The notes under the pieces were generated by a model, which ran no database searches, was not told the DNA's origin, and saw only the letters and a program-made list of their open reading frames with translations. 64,000 nt of DNA, taken from positions 156,588 through 220,587 of the forward strand of contig NZ_JAHQCW010000002.1 of assembly GCF_019042275.1 (NCBI RefSeq), in the 5' to 3' direction. This document shows, piece after piece, positions 36,389 to 44,235 of this stretch (its first letter is position 1; every line of letters begins with the position of its first letter). Position numbers and translations under genes: made by a program. Source of the stretch: Diplocloster agilis. GTDB taxonomy: Bacteria; Bacillota; Clostridia; Lachnospirales; Lachnospiraceae.

Positions 36389-37858
36389 ATGCAGGACAAA
36401 AGAACTTTATTTGATTATCTGTACCAAAATTTGCGAAAGCAGATTCTAACCGGGCAATTCGCCTATGGCAGCGCGCTTCCGTCCATGAGCCAGATCTGCG
36501 AAATTTACCATGTTGGTATACGCACGGCCAAAGACGTGCTGCACGCGTTGAAAGAGGAAGGGCTGATCCGCACACAGGAACGAAAGCCGGCGGTCGTCAT
36601 TTATCAATGTACACAAAACGGTACCGTCCCCTCTTCCATTCCTTATATTTTAAGATGCCGGACTGCCATTGAAGACGCATACCGGACGTTAGAAATCATC
36701 ATGCCCATTCTATTATCTTTTTCCGTCTCGGTCAGTGATGTGCGGAGCATGGAACACTACGCTTACGCGCTGGCATACTCCAAAAAACCGCATTCCAAAA
36801 ATGACTGGCGTACCGCGAATTTTCTGTTGCACGATGTGCTGCATGCGTCTGGGAATCTGCTGTTCACCGAATTGTATTCCAGTCTGCAGGTAGACGCCCA
36901 CGCGCCGTTTTTTGCGGCATACGGCTCGCCCTCCGGCATATCGGATTTGCAGAATATACAAGGATATATGACTGCGGTCATAAATGCTTTAAATAAAAGC
37001 GCTCCTCAGGATACCAAGCGCTGTTTCCAGGATATTTACCGTGAGATCACCGCTTATATTCTTTGCCGGCTCGAGGAATTTTCTGTGCGCTTTCCGAATG
37101 TGAAGGCAGATCCCAAAATCTCCTTTGTATGGCATGCAGAGCGGGGCCGGGATCACTATTATACTCAGATCGCCCGGGATCTCATCAATAAAATAGGGAC
37201 CGGCGAATATCCATCCGGTTCCTATCTGCCCGCAGAAGCCATGCTGGCAAAACAATACGGCGTGTCCGTGTCCACGGTCCGCAAAGCGCTTTCCATGCTG
37301 AATCAACTGGGCTTTGGCCAAACCATAAATGCCAAAGGAACTTTAGTTCTTATGCAGGATGATCAGGCCACCTTTCACTGTCTGAAGGACAAAACCTTCC
37401 GGCACGACACTTTGCTCTATCTGAGCGGACTACAGCTCATGGCCCTGCTGATCGGGCCTGCCGCGCTGCGCGTCTTCGACCGCATCACGCCCCGGGAAAT
37501 AAACGCCCTGAAGGACCGCTTCGCGCAGCCGCAGTCGATACCCTTAAAGCATATTTTTACCTGTATCATGAACCATTTGGATTTGCAGCCTTACCGGACT
37601 ATTTTAAGTGAAATCAACAAATTGCTGTTATGGGGCTACTATTTCTCTTTCTACAGCGGCAAAAGCGATAGTACGAACCAGCTGAATCTAAACAGCCTGA
37701 AAGCGTTTCATTGTCTTCAGGCCGGGGATGCGGATGGCTTTGCTTCCGGCCTCTCCTCCTGCTACTGCCATATCCTGACAGTGGTCCGCAGTTTTTTAAT
37801 CAAATACGGGCTGCCGGAAGCGGCATCGCTCCGGACACCGCCTGTTTTTACTCCGTGA
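36389..37858 (+). CDS. GntR-like regulator with two winged-helix domains
   Basis: A 489-residue regulator with two GntR-type winged helices. The first is at residues 1-72 (LFDYLYQNLRKQILTGQF, GSALPSMSQICEIYHVGI, RTAKDVLHALKEEGLI). The second is at about 255-325 (IARDLINKIGTGEYPSGSYL, PAEAMLAKQYGVSVSTVRKA). Each is followed by a mostly helical region of about 170 residues, so the protein looks like an internal duplication. GGAGGG lies 8 bp before the ATG. It is divergent from the EAL gene and 135 bp upstream of the hydrolase gene. The target and ligand are unknown. Confidence 0.82.
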   Translation: MQDKRTLFDYLYQNLRKQILTGQFAYGSALPSMSQICEIYHVGIRTAKDVLHALKEEGLIRTQERKPAVVIYQCTQNGTVPSSIPYILRCRTAIEDAYRTLEIIMPILLSFSVSVSDVRSMEHYAYALAYSKKPHSKNDWRTANFLLHDVLHASGNLLFTELYSSLQVDAHAPFFAAYGSPSGISDLQNIQGYMTAVINALNKSAPQDTKRCFQDIYREITAYILCRLEEFSVRFPNVKADPKISFVWHAERGRDHYYTQIARDLINKIGTGEYPSGSYLPAEAMLAKQYGVSVSTVRKALSMLNQLGFGQTINAKGTLVLMQDDQATFHCLKDKTFRHDTLLYLSGLQLMALLIGPAALRVFDRITPREINALKDRFAQPQSIPLKHIFTCIMNHLDLQPYRTILSEINKLLLWGYYFSFYSGKSDSTNQLNLNSLKAFHCLQAGDADGFASGLSSCYCHILTVVRSFLIKYGLPEAASLRTPPVFTP

Positions 37859-37909
37859 GTCGAAAAGATAAGCGAATTAAACAAACCGGCCTTATATTAT
37901 TTGTGTATA

Positions 37910-37945
37910 TATAATATTGTTTATACATGAACAATATTATATAAT
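37910..37945 (+). promoter_or_regulatory. Operator dyad and promoter of the membrane hydrolase gene
   Basis: A perfect 12 bp inverted repeat, TATAATATTGTT (37910-37921) and AACAATATTATA (37930-37941), with 8 bp between arms. It overlaps a promoter formed by TTGTTT (37917-37922) and TATAAT (37940-37945), 17 bp apart. Likely binding site for the downstream MarR regulator or the upstream GntR-like one. Confidence 0.75.
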
Positions 37946-37993
37946 ATACCTATCAAAGGTCCAGAAAAAATAAATAGCAGGAGGGTTTGTTTA

Positions 37994-39763
37994 ATGAAAG
38001 GAAAAGTAAGAATTTTAGCAGCTGCACTCATTATTATTGTTTTAGGCTCACTCTTATCCTACGGAATTGACACAAGCTTCGGTACTGTAAAGACTCAGCG
38101 TTTACAACTCATGGATGATGATGGTTACAACGTCTCAGCAAACCTCTACGTACCGGACTCTGCCTCTGTGGCTCCCGCTCCGGCCATGATTATCTGTCCC
38201 GGCGGGGACTGTCCCTCCGATATCGCCAGCCCCTGGGCAACCGAGCTTGCCAGACGCGGCTATGTGGTAGCGGTCGTGGATTATTCCGGGTGCGGAGATA
38301 CCGAGGTGAATCCCGCGCAACAATACTGGACCAATAATGGCTCGATGGAATTAGACACCATCTACGATTATCTGGCAACTCTCGCATTTGTGGATTCTGA
38401 TCAGATTGGAGTCGGAGGGCATTCCATGGGTTCTTTGTACAGTTACCGACTCTCCACGAAAAGGCCGGTCTCCCTGGTAATCTCCGATGTTATTTACAAC
38501 GATGCGCTTCCGGAATATGACTTTAATTTTGTCCAGATCTCAGCAGAACACGATGAAGGCATTCTGGCCAGACTCACAGATTTTGATGAAATCTATCAGG
38601 ATGAATTCCTGACTGCGGTATTCGGTACCGATATCATCGAACCGAATAAGCTCTATGGTTCCTGGGAGGACCGAACTGCGAGAATCTTCTATCCGCTCAA
38701 CCAGACCCATCAGGACGATATGATATCCGGTCCGTTCATCCGGCTGGAAGTACAGTCTGTGATGAATTCTATGGAGGCTCCGAATCCCATATCGGAAAAT
38801 GATCTGATCTATGGCTGGAAAGTAGTCGGCCTTGCTGCGGCTATAATCGGTCTGGTCATGTTCTTATTCAGCCTGGCCGGTATCCTGTTAGATTCCAGCC
38901 TGTTCTCCAGCCTGAAATTAAAAGCAGAACAGGCTCCTGCCGGTTTTGCATACAAATCAAAGGGCTGGTGGATCTGCGCGTTGATTCTCACCCTGATACC
39001 CCTTGCCTTTTTCTTTCCCGGAACCGCTGTCGGCAACAAGCTTTCTTCCAACCGTCTGTTTCAGTTGGGCACCACGCCTAACGGCTATGTGGTCTGGACC
39101 CTTTTTTCCGCGGTTGGACTCCTGGTGTTTTTCTTGATTTACCATTTCAAATTCGGAAAAAAACAGGGAGGCAGCTTGAGTACATATGGCTTTTCCTGTG
39201 CGGACAATGAAAACAAGTTCCAATTATCCTACCTCGTGAAGTCTGCGGTATTTGCAGGTATTCTGTTTATGAGCGCTTATTTCATTCTCCTTTTGATATA
39301 CCGTTATTCAAACACAGATCTGCACATATGGACCTTAAGTATCCGTCCCTTCAGCCCGCAGAGAGCCGCAGCCTTGCCCTGGTACTTCCTTGTGTTACTG
39401 CCGTATTTCTCCCTCTTTTTACTCGCCGGCAACTGCCTGAAATTTAAAGATGATATCACGCAGGGTAAAGGACTGGTAAAATCCGTGCTCATCGGCACAA
39501 TCGTCGGTCTGGTGGGAATGACTGCACTGTTTGTTGTTTACCAGGTGATTCTTCGGTTCGACAAGCCCTTTTATACCGGACATTTTGCACATTTTTACAT
39601 GGATCTGCTTTCTAACGTAATTCCGCAATTCGGCGTAGCGACCGCGCTGGCCCTGTACATAAGAAGAAAAACCAATAGCTTCTATGCCGGAATCATGATT
39701 GGCGCTGCGATCATCGCCTTTTGTATGGTCAGTACCAACTGTCTGGCCATGATGATTTCCTAA
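37994..39763 (+). CDS. Membrane-anchored alpha/beta hydrolase with multi-pass C-terminal half
   Basis: The 589-residue protein starts with a membrane segment (about 5-24), followed by an extracytoplasmic alpha/beta hydrolase domain. The nucleophile elbow GGHSMGS (Ser144) and an oxyanion-like ICPGGDCPSD segment are visible. From about residue 275 onward there are roughly seven membrane segments. The substrate is unknown; an ester or acyl group at the outer membrane face is plausible. AGGAGGG precedes the ATG. The gene is followed by a MarR regulator whose promoter begins at its end. Confidence 0.75.
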   Translation: MKGKVRILAAALIIIVLGSLLSYGIDTSFGTVKTQRLQLMDDDGYNVSANLYVPDSASVAPAPAMIICPGGDCPSDIASPWATELARRGYVVAVVDYSGCGDTEVNPAQQYWTNNGSMELDTIYDYLATLAFVDSDQIGVGGHSMGSLYSYRLSTKRPVSLVISDVIYNDALPEYDFNFVQISAEHDEGILARLTDFDEIYQDEFLTAVFGTDIIEPNKLYGSWEDRTARIFYPLNQTHQDDMISGPFIRLEVQSVMNSMEAPNPISENDLIYGWKVVGLAAAIIGLVMFLFSLAGILLDSSLFSSLKLKAEQAPAGFAYKSKGWWICALILTLIPLAFFFPGTAVGNKLSSNRLFQLGTTPNGYVVWTLFSAVGLLVFFLIYHFKFGKKQGGSLSTYGFSCADNENKFQLSYLVKSAVFAGILFMSAYFILLLIYRYSNTDLHIWTLSIRPFSPQRAAALPWYFLVLLPYFSLFLLAGNCLKFKDDITQGKGLVKSVLIGTIVGLVGMTALFVVYQVILRFDKPFYTGHFAHFYMDLLSNVIPQFGVATALALYIRRKTNSFYAGIMIGAAIIAFCMVSTNCLAMMIS

Positions 39764-39771
39764 GAAGAATT

Positions 39772-39801
39772 TTGACAAAAACAAAGGGGGTGGTATATAC
39801 T
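39772..39801 (+). promoter_or_regulatory. Promoter of the marR-family gene
   Basis: TTGACA (39772-39777) and TATACT (39796-39801) with an 18 bp spacer, only 20 bp before the ATG, so the leader is very short. Confidence 0.65.
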
Positions 39802-39820
39802 TGTAAAGAGGTACTTGCTT

Positions 39821-40324
39821 ATGAAACAGAATTGGAAGGGGCGGTACGGCGACCTTGTCGCCTCCATCGTCCGGTTTAACAATATCGCCGCAAGGAATTC
39901 TACCCTGCAGACGAAATATGAGGAATACGGATTCAGCTTATCTGCGCAGGAATGGCAGGTTCTGGAATATCTTCTGGAACACCCGGACAGCCATGCTCCC
40001 ATGGCTTTTATTTCACAGCAGTTAGGAATTGCGACCAGCACTCTGACGAAGTACTCCGCAAAACTGGTCAAACTGGGACTGGTAGAAAAGTATAAAACGG
40101 CGGATAACCGAAAAAATATCATTCTGCGCGCAAGCCGGATGGGGGAACAGTTTTATTATCAGATGGTTGACCGGTTTATGAAGTCTAATTTTGAAGATTT
40201 TTTTAAATCTTTAGCTTCCCTTAGCGACGAGCAGCTTACAAATCTGACGGAAGGAATCGGTTCTCTGGCCGGCCAGTTGGCCACAGACGAAGGCGACTCC
40301 AGGAATCTGATCCGTATTGATTAA
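39821..40324 (+). CDS. MarR-family transcriptional regulator
   Basis: A 167-residue winged-helix regulator. The DNA-binding region is at about 55-115 (MAFISQQLGIATSTLTKYSA recognition helix, then the wing KYKTADNRKNIILRAS). Flanking helices form the MarR dimer interface. The ATG at 39821 is used; an in-frame TTG 6 bp earlier is too close to the GAGG site. It follows the hydrolase gene, and the dyad in front of the hydrolase is a plausible target. Confidence 0.88.
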   Translation: MKQNWKGRYGDLVASIVRFNNIAARNSTLQTKYEEYGFSLSAQEWQVLEYLLEHPDSHAPMAFISQQLGIATSTLTKYSAKLVKLGLVEKYKTADNRKNIILRASRMGEQFYYQMVDRFMKSNFEDFFKSLASLSDEQLTNLTEGIGSLAGQLATDEGDSRNLIRID

Positions 40325-40360
40325 ATAATTATAGAATATTCTGAATCTCTGAATCAAAGA

Positions 40361-40399
40361 AAATGCAGCGGCAACCGCATAGGGTTTGTCGCTGCATTT
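40361..40399. terminator. Bidirectional terminator between marR and icd
   Basis: AAATGCAGCG pairs with CGCTGCATTT, with A and T tracts on the two sides, between convergent genes. Confidence 0.85.
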
Positions 40400-40438
40400 G
40401 TTATCTTTTTATTGCTTTCCTGATTTTCTTCTTCCGGC

Positions 40439-41647
40439 TTACAGCATTTCTTCCAAAGTCGTTCTCACGGCTTTGATAAATCCTTCGCTGCTCAACACGG
40501 TCGGATTCTGGATGCTTGTGATCAGCGCCAGATCCTTCGTCATTTTGCCGTCCTCGATGGTCTTGATGCAGGCCTTCTCCAGCCGGTTGGCGAACTCTGC
40601 TAACGCCGCATTGCCATCCAGCTCGCCGCGCTTACGAAGGGCTCCTGTCCAGGCGAAGATCGTAGCCACAGAGTTTGTGGAAGTCTCTTCTCCCTTCAGA
40701 TGCTTATAGTAATGTCTCTGAACCGTTCCGTGAGCCGCCTCATATTCAAAATATCCGTCCGGGGAAACGAGTACGGAGGTCATCATGGCCAGCGAACCGA
40801 AGGCGGAAGATATCATATCGCTCATAACATCGCCGTCATAGTTCTTGCAGGCCCAGATGTATCCGCCTTCCGACTTCATGACACGGGCTACCGCGTCGTC
40901 GATCAGCGTATAGAAATATTCAATCCCGGCCGCATCGAATTTTTCCTTATATTCTTTATCAAAGATCTCCTGGAAAATATCTTTGAAGGTATGGTCATAT
41001 TTTTTGGAAATCGTATCTTTCGTGGCAAACCACAGGGTCTGTTTCGTATCCAGCGCATAGGTGAAGCAGCTTCTGGCGAAGCTTTCAATGGATTTGTTCA
41101 GATTATGCATTCCCTGGATGATTCCAGGACCGTCAAATGCATGAATCAATTCCCGTGTCTCGGTTCCATCTGCTGCCGTGTATACTAACTCTGCCTTGCC
41201 CGCTGCCGGAATCTTCATTTCCGTAGCTTTATAGACGTCGCCGTAGGCATGTCTGGCAATGGTGATGGGTTTTTTCCAGTTCTTCACGCAGGGTTCGATT
41301 CCTTTTACCACGATGGGTGCGCGGAATACGGTGCCGTCCAGGATCGCACGGATCGTGCCGTTCGGACTCTTCCACATCTCTTTTAAGTTGTATTCTCCCA
41401 TTCTGGCCGCGTTGGGCGTGATGGTGGCGCATTTTACCGCCACACCGTATTTCTTGGTGGCTTCGGCGGAATCGAAGGTTACCTGGTCGTCGGTCTCATT
41501 TCTGTGCTCCAGTCCCAGATCATAGTATTCTGTGTTCAGCTCAATGAACGGGAGTAATAACTCGTCTTTGATCATCTGCCACAGAATCCGGGTCATTTCA
41601 TCTCCGTCCATCTCAACCAACGGAGTCGCCATTTTGATTTTTTCCAT
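40439..41647 (-). CDS. icd: NADP-dependent isocitrate dehydrogenase
   Basis: Oxidatively decarboxylates isocitrate to 2-oxoglutarate, providing carbon for glutamate. The 402 residues match the homodimeric eukaryote-like subfamily: [70 protein letters not shown] and [20 protein letters not shown]. It lies 64 bp after the GntR gene with its own GGAGGAT site. With the Re-citrate synthase it forms two of the three steps from oxaloacetate to 2-oxoglutarate; aconitase is not in the window. Confidence 0.95.
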   Translation of the reverse strand: MEKIKMATPLVEMDGDEMTRILWQMIKDELLLPFIELNTEYYDLGLEHRNETDDQVTFDSAEATKKYGVAVKCATITPNAARMGEYNLKEMWKSPNGTIRAILDGTVFRAPIVVKGIEPCVKNWKKPITIARHAYGDVYKATEMKIPAAGKAELVYTAADGTETRELIHAFDGPGIIQGMHNLNKSIESFARSCFTYALDTKQTLWFATKDTISKKYDHTFKDIFQEIFDKEYKEKFDAAGIEYFYTLIDDAVARVMKSEGGYIWACKNYDGDVMSDMISSAFGSLAMMTSVLVSPDGYFEYEAAHGTVQRHYYKHLKGEETSTNSVATIFAWTGALRKRGELDGNAALAEFANRLEKACIKTIEDGKMTKDLALITSIQNPTVLSSEGFIKAVRTTLEEML

Positions 41648-41711
41648 TACTCATCCTCCTAGTTATTGCAGTCTTTATTCTCCCGGGAGTGCCGTATTGT
41701 TCCTGCCATGC

Positions 41712-42395
41712 TCAACCGAGAATATTTTCCAGACCGTATTTGCTGATATTTTCCATGGTGTTCATGATATGCTCGTTTGCCAGGCTCTCCGCCTGCTTTT
41801 CATCCCTTGCCCGGATCGCCTCCACGATTTTGCGGTGCTCCTCGTTGGACTTTAGCGCCCGTTCCGGGGTCGCAATGGATATCTTACGAACACGCTGGAC
41901 ATAATGATGAAAATCCGAAAGGACATGATCCAGGATTTTACTGCCCGACGCATCGTACAGCAACTGATGGAACCGGTTATCCAGCTCCAGCACCTGGTCA
42001 TAGTGTTCTTTTTCCGCGTGAAATTCCGACAGATAGATATTTTCTTCCAGCTCGCCTAACTGCTGTTCCGTGATGAATTCCGTGGCCCACTTGGCGCACA
42101 GCCCTTCCAGATAGGAACGGATCACATAGATATCCTTGACATCCTTGATGGTGATCCCGGTCACATAGGCTCCCTTGTTGGGGATCAGATTGACCAGGCC
42201 CTCAAGCTCCAGCTGCCGGATCGCTTCTCTGACCGGGGTTCTGCTGACCCCCAATTCCGTAGCGATGGCTACCTCCCGAAGCTCCTCGTTCTGTTTGTAC
42301 TTGCCGCTTAAAATATCTTCGCGAAGCTTATGGAACACTCTTCCACGGAGAGAAAATTTATCCGTCACTTCTTTTTGCACATCGTATTCACTCAA
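41712..42395 (-). CDS. GntR-family (FCD) transcriptional regulator
   Basis: A 227-residue FadR/FCD-type regulator. The winged helix is at about 15-85 (LREVAIATELGVSRTPVREA, then IRQLELEGLVNLIPNKGAYV), followed by the all-helical FCD ligand domain with histidines suited to metal and carboxylate binding (RFHQLLYDAS, SNEEHRKIVEAI). It lies between the citrate synthase and isocitrate dehydrogenase genes on the same strand, so control of this citrate branch is likely. A matching operator lies at the operon promoter. Confidence 0.9.
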   Translation of the reverse strand: MSEYDVQKEVTDKFSLRGRVFHKLREDILSGKYKQNEELREVAIATELGVSRTPVREAIRQLELEGLVNLIPNKGAYVTGITIKDVKDIYVIRSYLEGLCAKWATEFITEQQLGELEENIYLSEFHAEKEHYDQVLELDNRFHQLLYDASGSKILDHVLSDFHHYVQRVRKISIATPERALKSNEEHRKIVEAIRARDEKQAESLANEHIMNTMENISKYGLENILG

Positions 42396-42413
42396 ATCGG
42401 ATCCTCCTATCGA

Positions 42414-43802
42414 TTATAAAACAATCCCCAACTCTTTACAAGCATTAGTGATAACAACCACCAGCTCATTGTCCGTGATTACAGTGACGCGGCCGGAATC
42501 ATACTCGGCGTCCACCCACTCTTTTACCTTCGCTACCAGTGCGGAGTTCTTATCCACCTGCCGTTGGTCTTTTAATTTATAATAGGTATTGATCCAGTGG
42601 GCGATCCCCGCCAGGCCCGATGTGTTGGATACCGCTACTAACGCCGGCCGGTTCAGGAATTTTCCGGTATCGAAGATATTGTATATCTCTTCATTTTTCA
42701 GCAGGCCGTCCGCATGGATACCGGCTCTGGTCACGTTAAAGTTCCGGCCTACAAAGGGGGTCCGGGAGGGAATGTGGTAATCGATTTCCTTTTCGAAATA
42801 TTCCGCCATCTCCGTTATCACGGTAGTATCCATGCCATCCAGGGTTCCGCGCAGCTGCGCGTATTCAAATACCATCGCCTCTAACGGCGTGTTCCCGGTG
42901 CGCTCTCCGATTCCGAACAGGGAACAGTTTACGCCGCTGGCCCCATAGAGCCAGGCCGTGGTGGAGTTTGATACCGCTTTATAGAAATCGTTGTGTCCAT
43001 GCCATTCGATCAGCTCCGAAGGGACGCCCGCGTGGGTGGTAAGCCCGTAGATGATGCCCTGTACGGACCGGGGAATTACGGCGCCGGCGTAGTTCACCCC
43101 GTATCCCATCGTGTCGCAGGCCCTTACCTTGATCGGAATCCGGTATTCTTCCATCAATTTCATCAGTTCCACACAGAACGGAATGACAAATCCGAAGATA
43201 TCGGACCGGGTGATGTCCTCCAGATGGCATCTGGGGCTGATCCCTGTCTCCAGGCACTCCCTGACAATGCTCAGATAATGTTCCATCGCCTGCTTTCTGG
43301 TCATTTTCATCTTATAGAAAATGTGATAATCGGAACAGCTGACCAGGATTCCCGTCTCCTTCATGCCGATCTCTTTCACCAGTTCAAAGTCTTTTTTATT
43401 GGCCCTGATCCAGCTGGTGACTTCCGGGAACCGGTAGCCTCTCTCCATGCATTTGTAGACCGCGTCCCGGTCCTTCTTGCTATACAGGAAGAACTCGCAC
43501 TGGCGGATGATTCCGTTGGGGCCGCCCAGCCGGTGGAAATAATCATATATCTTCACGATCTGTTCCGTGGAATAGGGCGCCCTGGACTGCTGTCCGTCCC
43601 GGAAGGTGGTGTCTGTGATCCAGATCTGCTCCGGCATATTGTGCGGCACGATCCGGTCGTTAAAAGCGATCTTCGGGATCTCGTCATAGGGGAATAAATT
43701 TCGGAATACGTTCGGCTTATCTACGTCCACCAACGGATAGATATGCTCTTCCAACTGAAGCAAATTCGTGTGCTCATTCATTTTAACCGGTCTGTTGTCC
43801 AT
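42414..43802 (-). CDS. Re-type citrate synthase (isopropylmalate/homocitrate synthase family)
   Basis: Condenses acetyl-CoA with oxaloacetate to citrate with Re-face stereochemistry. The 462 residues belong to the DRE-TIM family: DTTFRDGQQSRAPYS holds the catalytic metal and base residues, followed by CDTMGYGVNYAG, EWHGHNDFYKAVSNST and GERTGNTPLEAMVFEYA. Length and sequence fit the clostridial Re-citrate synthase described in Clostridium kluyveri, and the neighbouring isocitrate dehydrogenase supports citrate as product. Homocitrate synthase is the main alternative. The ATG at 43802 is chosen for GAGGAG upstream; a longer frame runs into palindrome C. Confidence 0.85.
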   Translation of the reverse strand: MDNRPVKMNEHTNLLQLEEHIYPLVDVDKPNVFRNLFPYDEIPKIAFNDRIVPHNMPEQIWITDTTFRDGQQSRAPYSTEQIVKIYDYFHRLGGPNGIIRQCEFFLYSKKDRDAVYKCMERGYRFPEVTSWIRANKKDFELVKEIGMKETGILVSCSDYHIFYKMKMTRKQAMEHYLSIVRECLETGISPRCHLEDITRSDIFGFVIPFCVELMKLMEEYRIPIKVRACDTMGYGVNYAGAVIPRSVQGIIYGLTTHAGVPSELIEWHGHNDFYKAVSNSTTAWLYGASGVNCSLFGIGERTGNTPLEAMVFEYAQLRGTLDGMDTTVITEMAEYFEKEIDYHIPSRTPFVGRNFNVTRAGIHADGLLKNEEIYNIFDTGKFLNRPALVAVSNTSGLAGIAHWINTYYKLKDQRQVDKNSALVAKVKEWVDAEYDSGRVTVITDNELVVVITNACKELGIVL

Positions 43803-43866
43803 AATCGCCACTCCTCTTTTTTCTTTTTCACCTGCGTTGCTATAATTTACCATCAAATTAAGTATC

Positions 43867-43895
43867 ATTGTATACAATAATACTCTTCGTGTCAA
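43867..43895 (-). promoter_or_regulatory. Promoter with GntR-type operator for the citrate operon
   Basis: TTGACA (43890-43895) and TACAAT (43867-43872) on the minus strand, 17 bp apart. The -10 box lies within the perfect palindrome ATTGTATACAAT (43867-43878). This fits the TnGTnnACnA-type core bound by FCD-subfamily GntR proteins, so the regulator encoded by the operon's second gene probably controls it. Confidence 0.75.
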
Positions 43896-43917
43896 GTGAA
43901 TTTTTCGTAGAAGGACC

Positions 43918-44196
43918 GGAGGATGAGGGGATGAGGAGGAGGTCCGAAGCAGAGGCGGACGTAACGGGTCCAAAATCGCTTCGGCCGGACCTAAGAACGG
44001 GTAACTCCGAAGAGGGCGAAACCTCCGATTAGCAGGACCCGGGGCAAACTCGCCAAAATACGGCTCAGACAGTGCCCCGGGTCCTGCGAGGTTTCGTCCT
44101 CTTCTGCGTAACCCGTTCTAAGGTTCGGCCTCAAGCGATTTTGGACCCGTTACGTCCGCCTCTGCTTCAGCCCTCCTCCTCATCCCCTCATCCTCC
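43918..44196. repeat. Large intergenic palindrome C (arms about 125 bp)
   Basis: Left arm 43918 to about 44045 and right arm about 44073 to 44196 are inverted copies with scattered mismatches. Landmarks are GGAGGATGAGGGGATGAGGA, GAAGCAGAGGCGG, ACGGGTCCAAAATCGCTT and AGGACCCGGGGC, with their complements. The central loop is about 27 bp. It lies after the hydrogenase stop and before the citrate promoter. Its sequence does not match palindromes A and B. Confidence 0.9.
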
Positions 44197-44235
44197 TACA
44201 CTGGTGAATACACAGGTGAAATTTGAGGATTCGTG

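Noticed and set aside
43803-43973. N-terminal extension of the citrate synthase
   Set aside because: The frame stays open into palindrome C, but the ATG at 43802 has the ribosome site and the promoter lies between; the extension would precede the transcription start.
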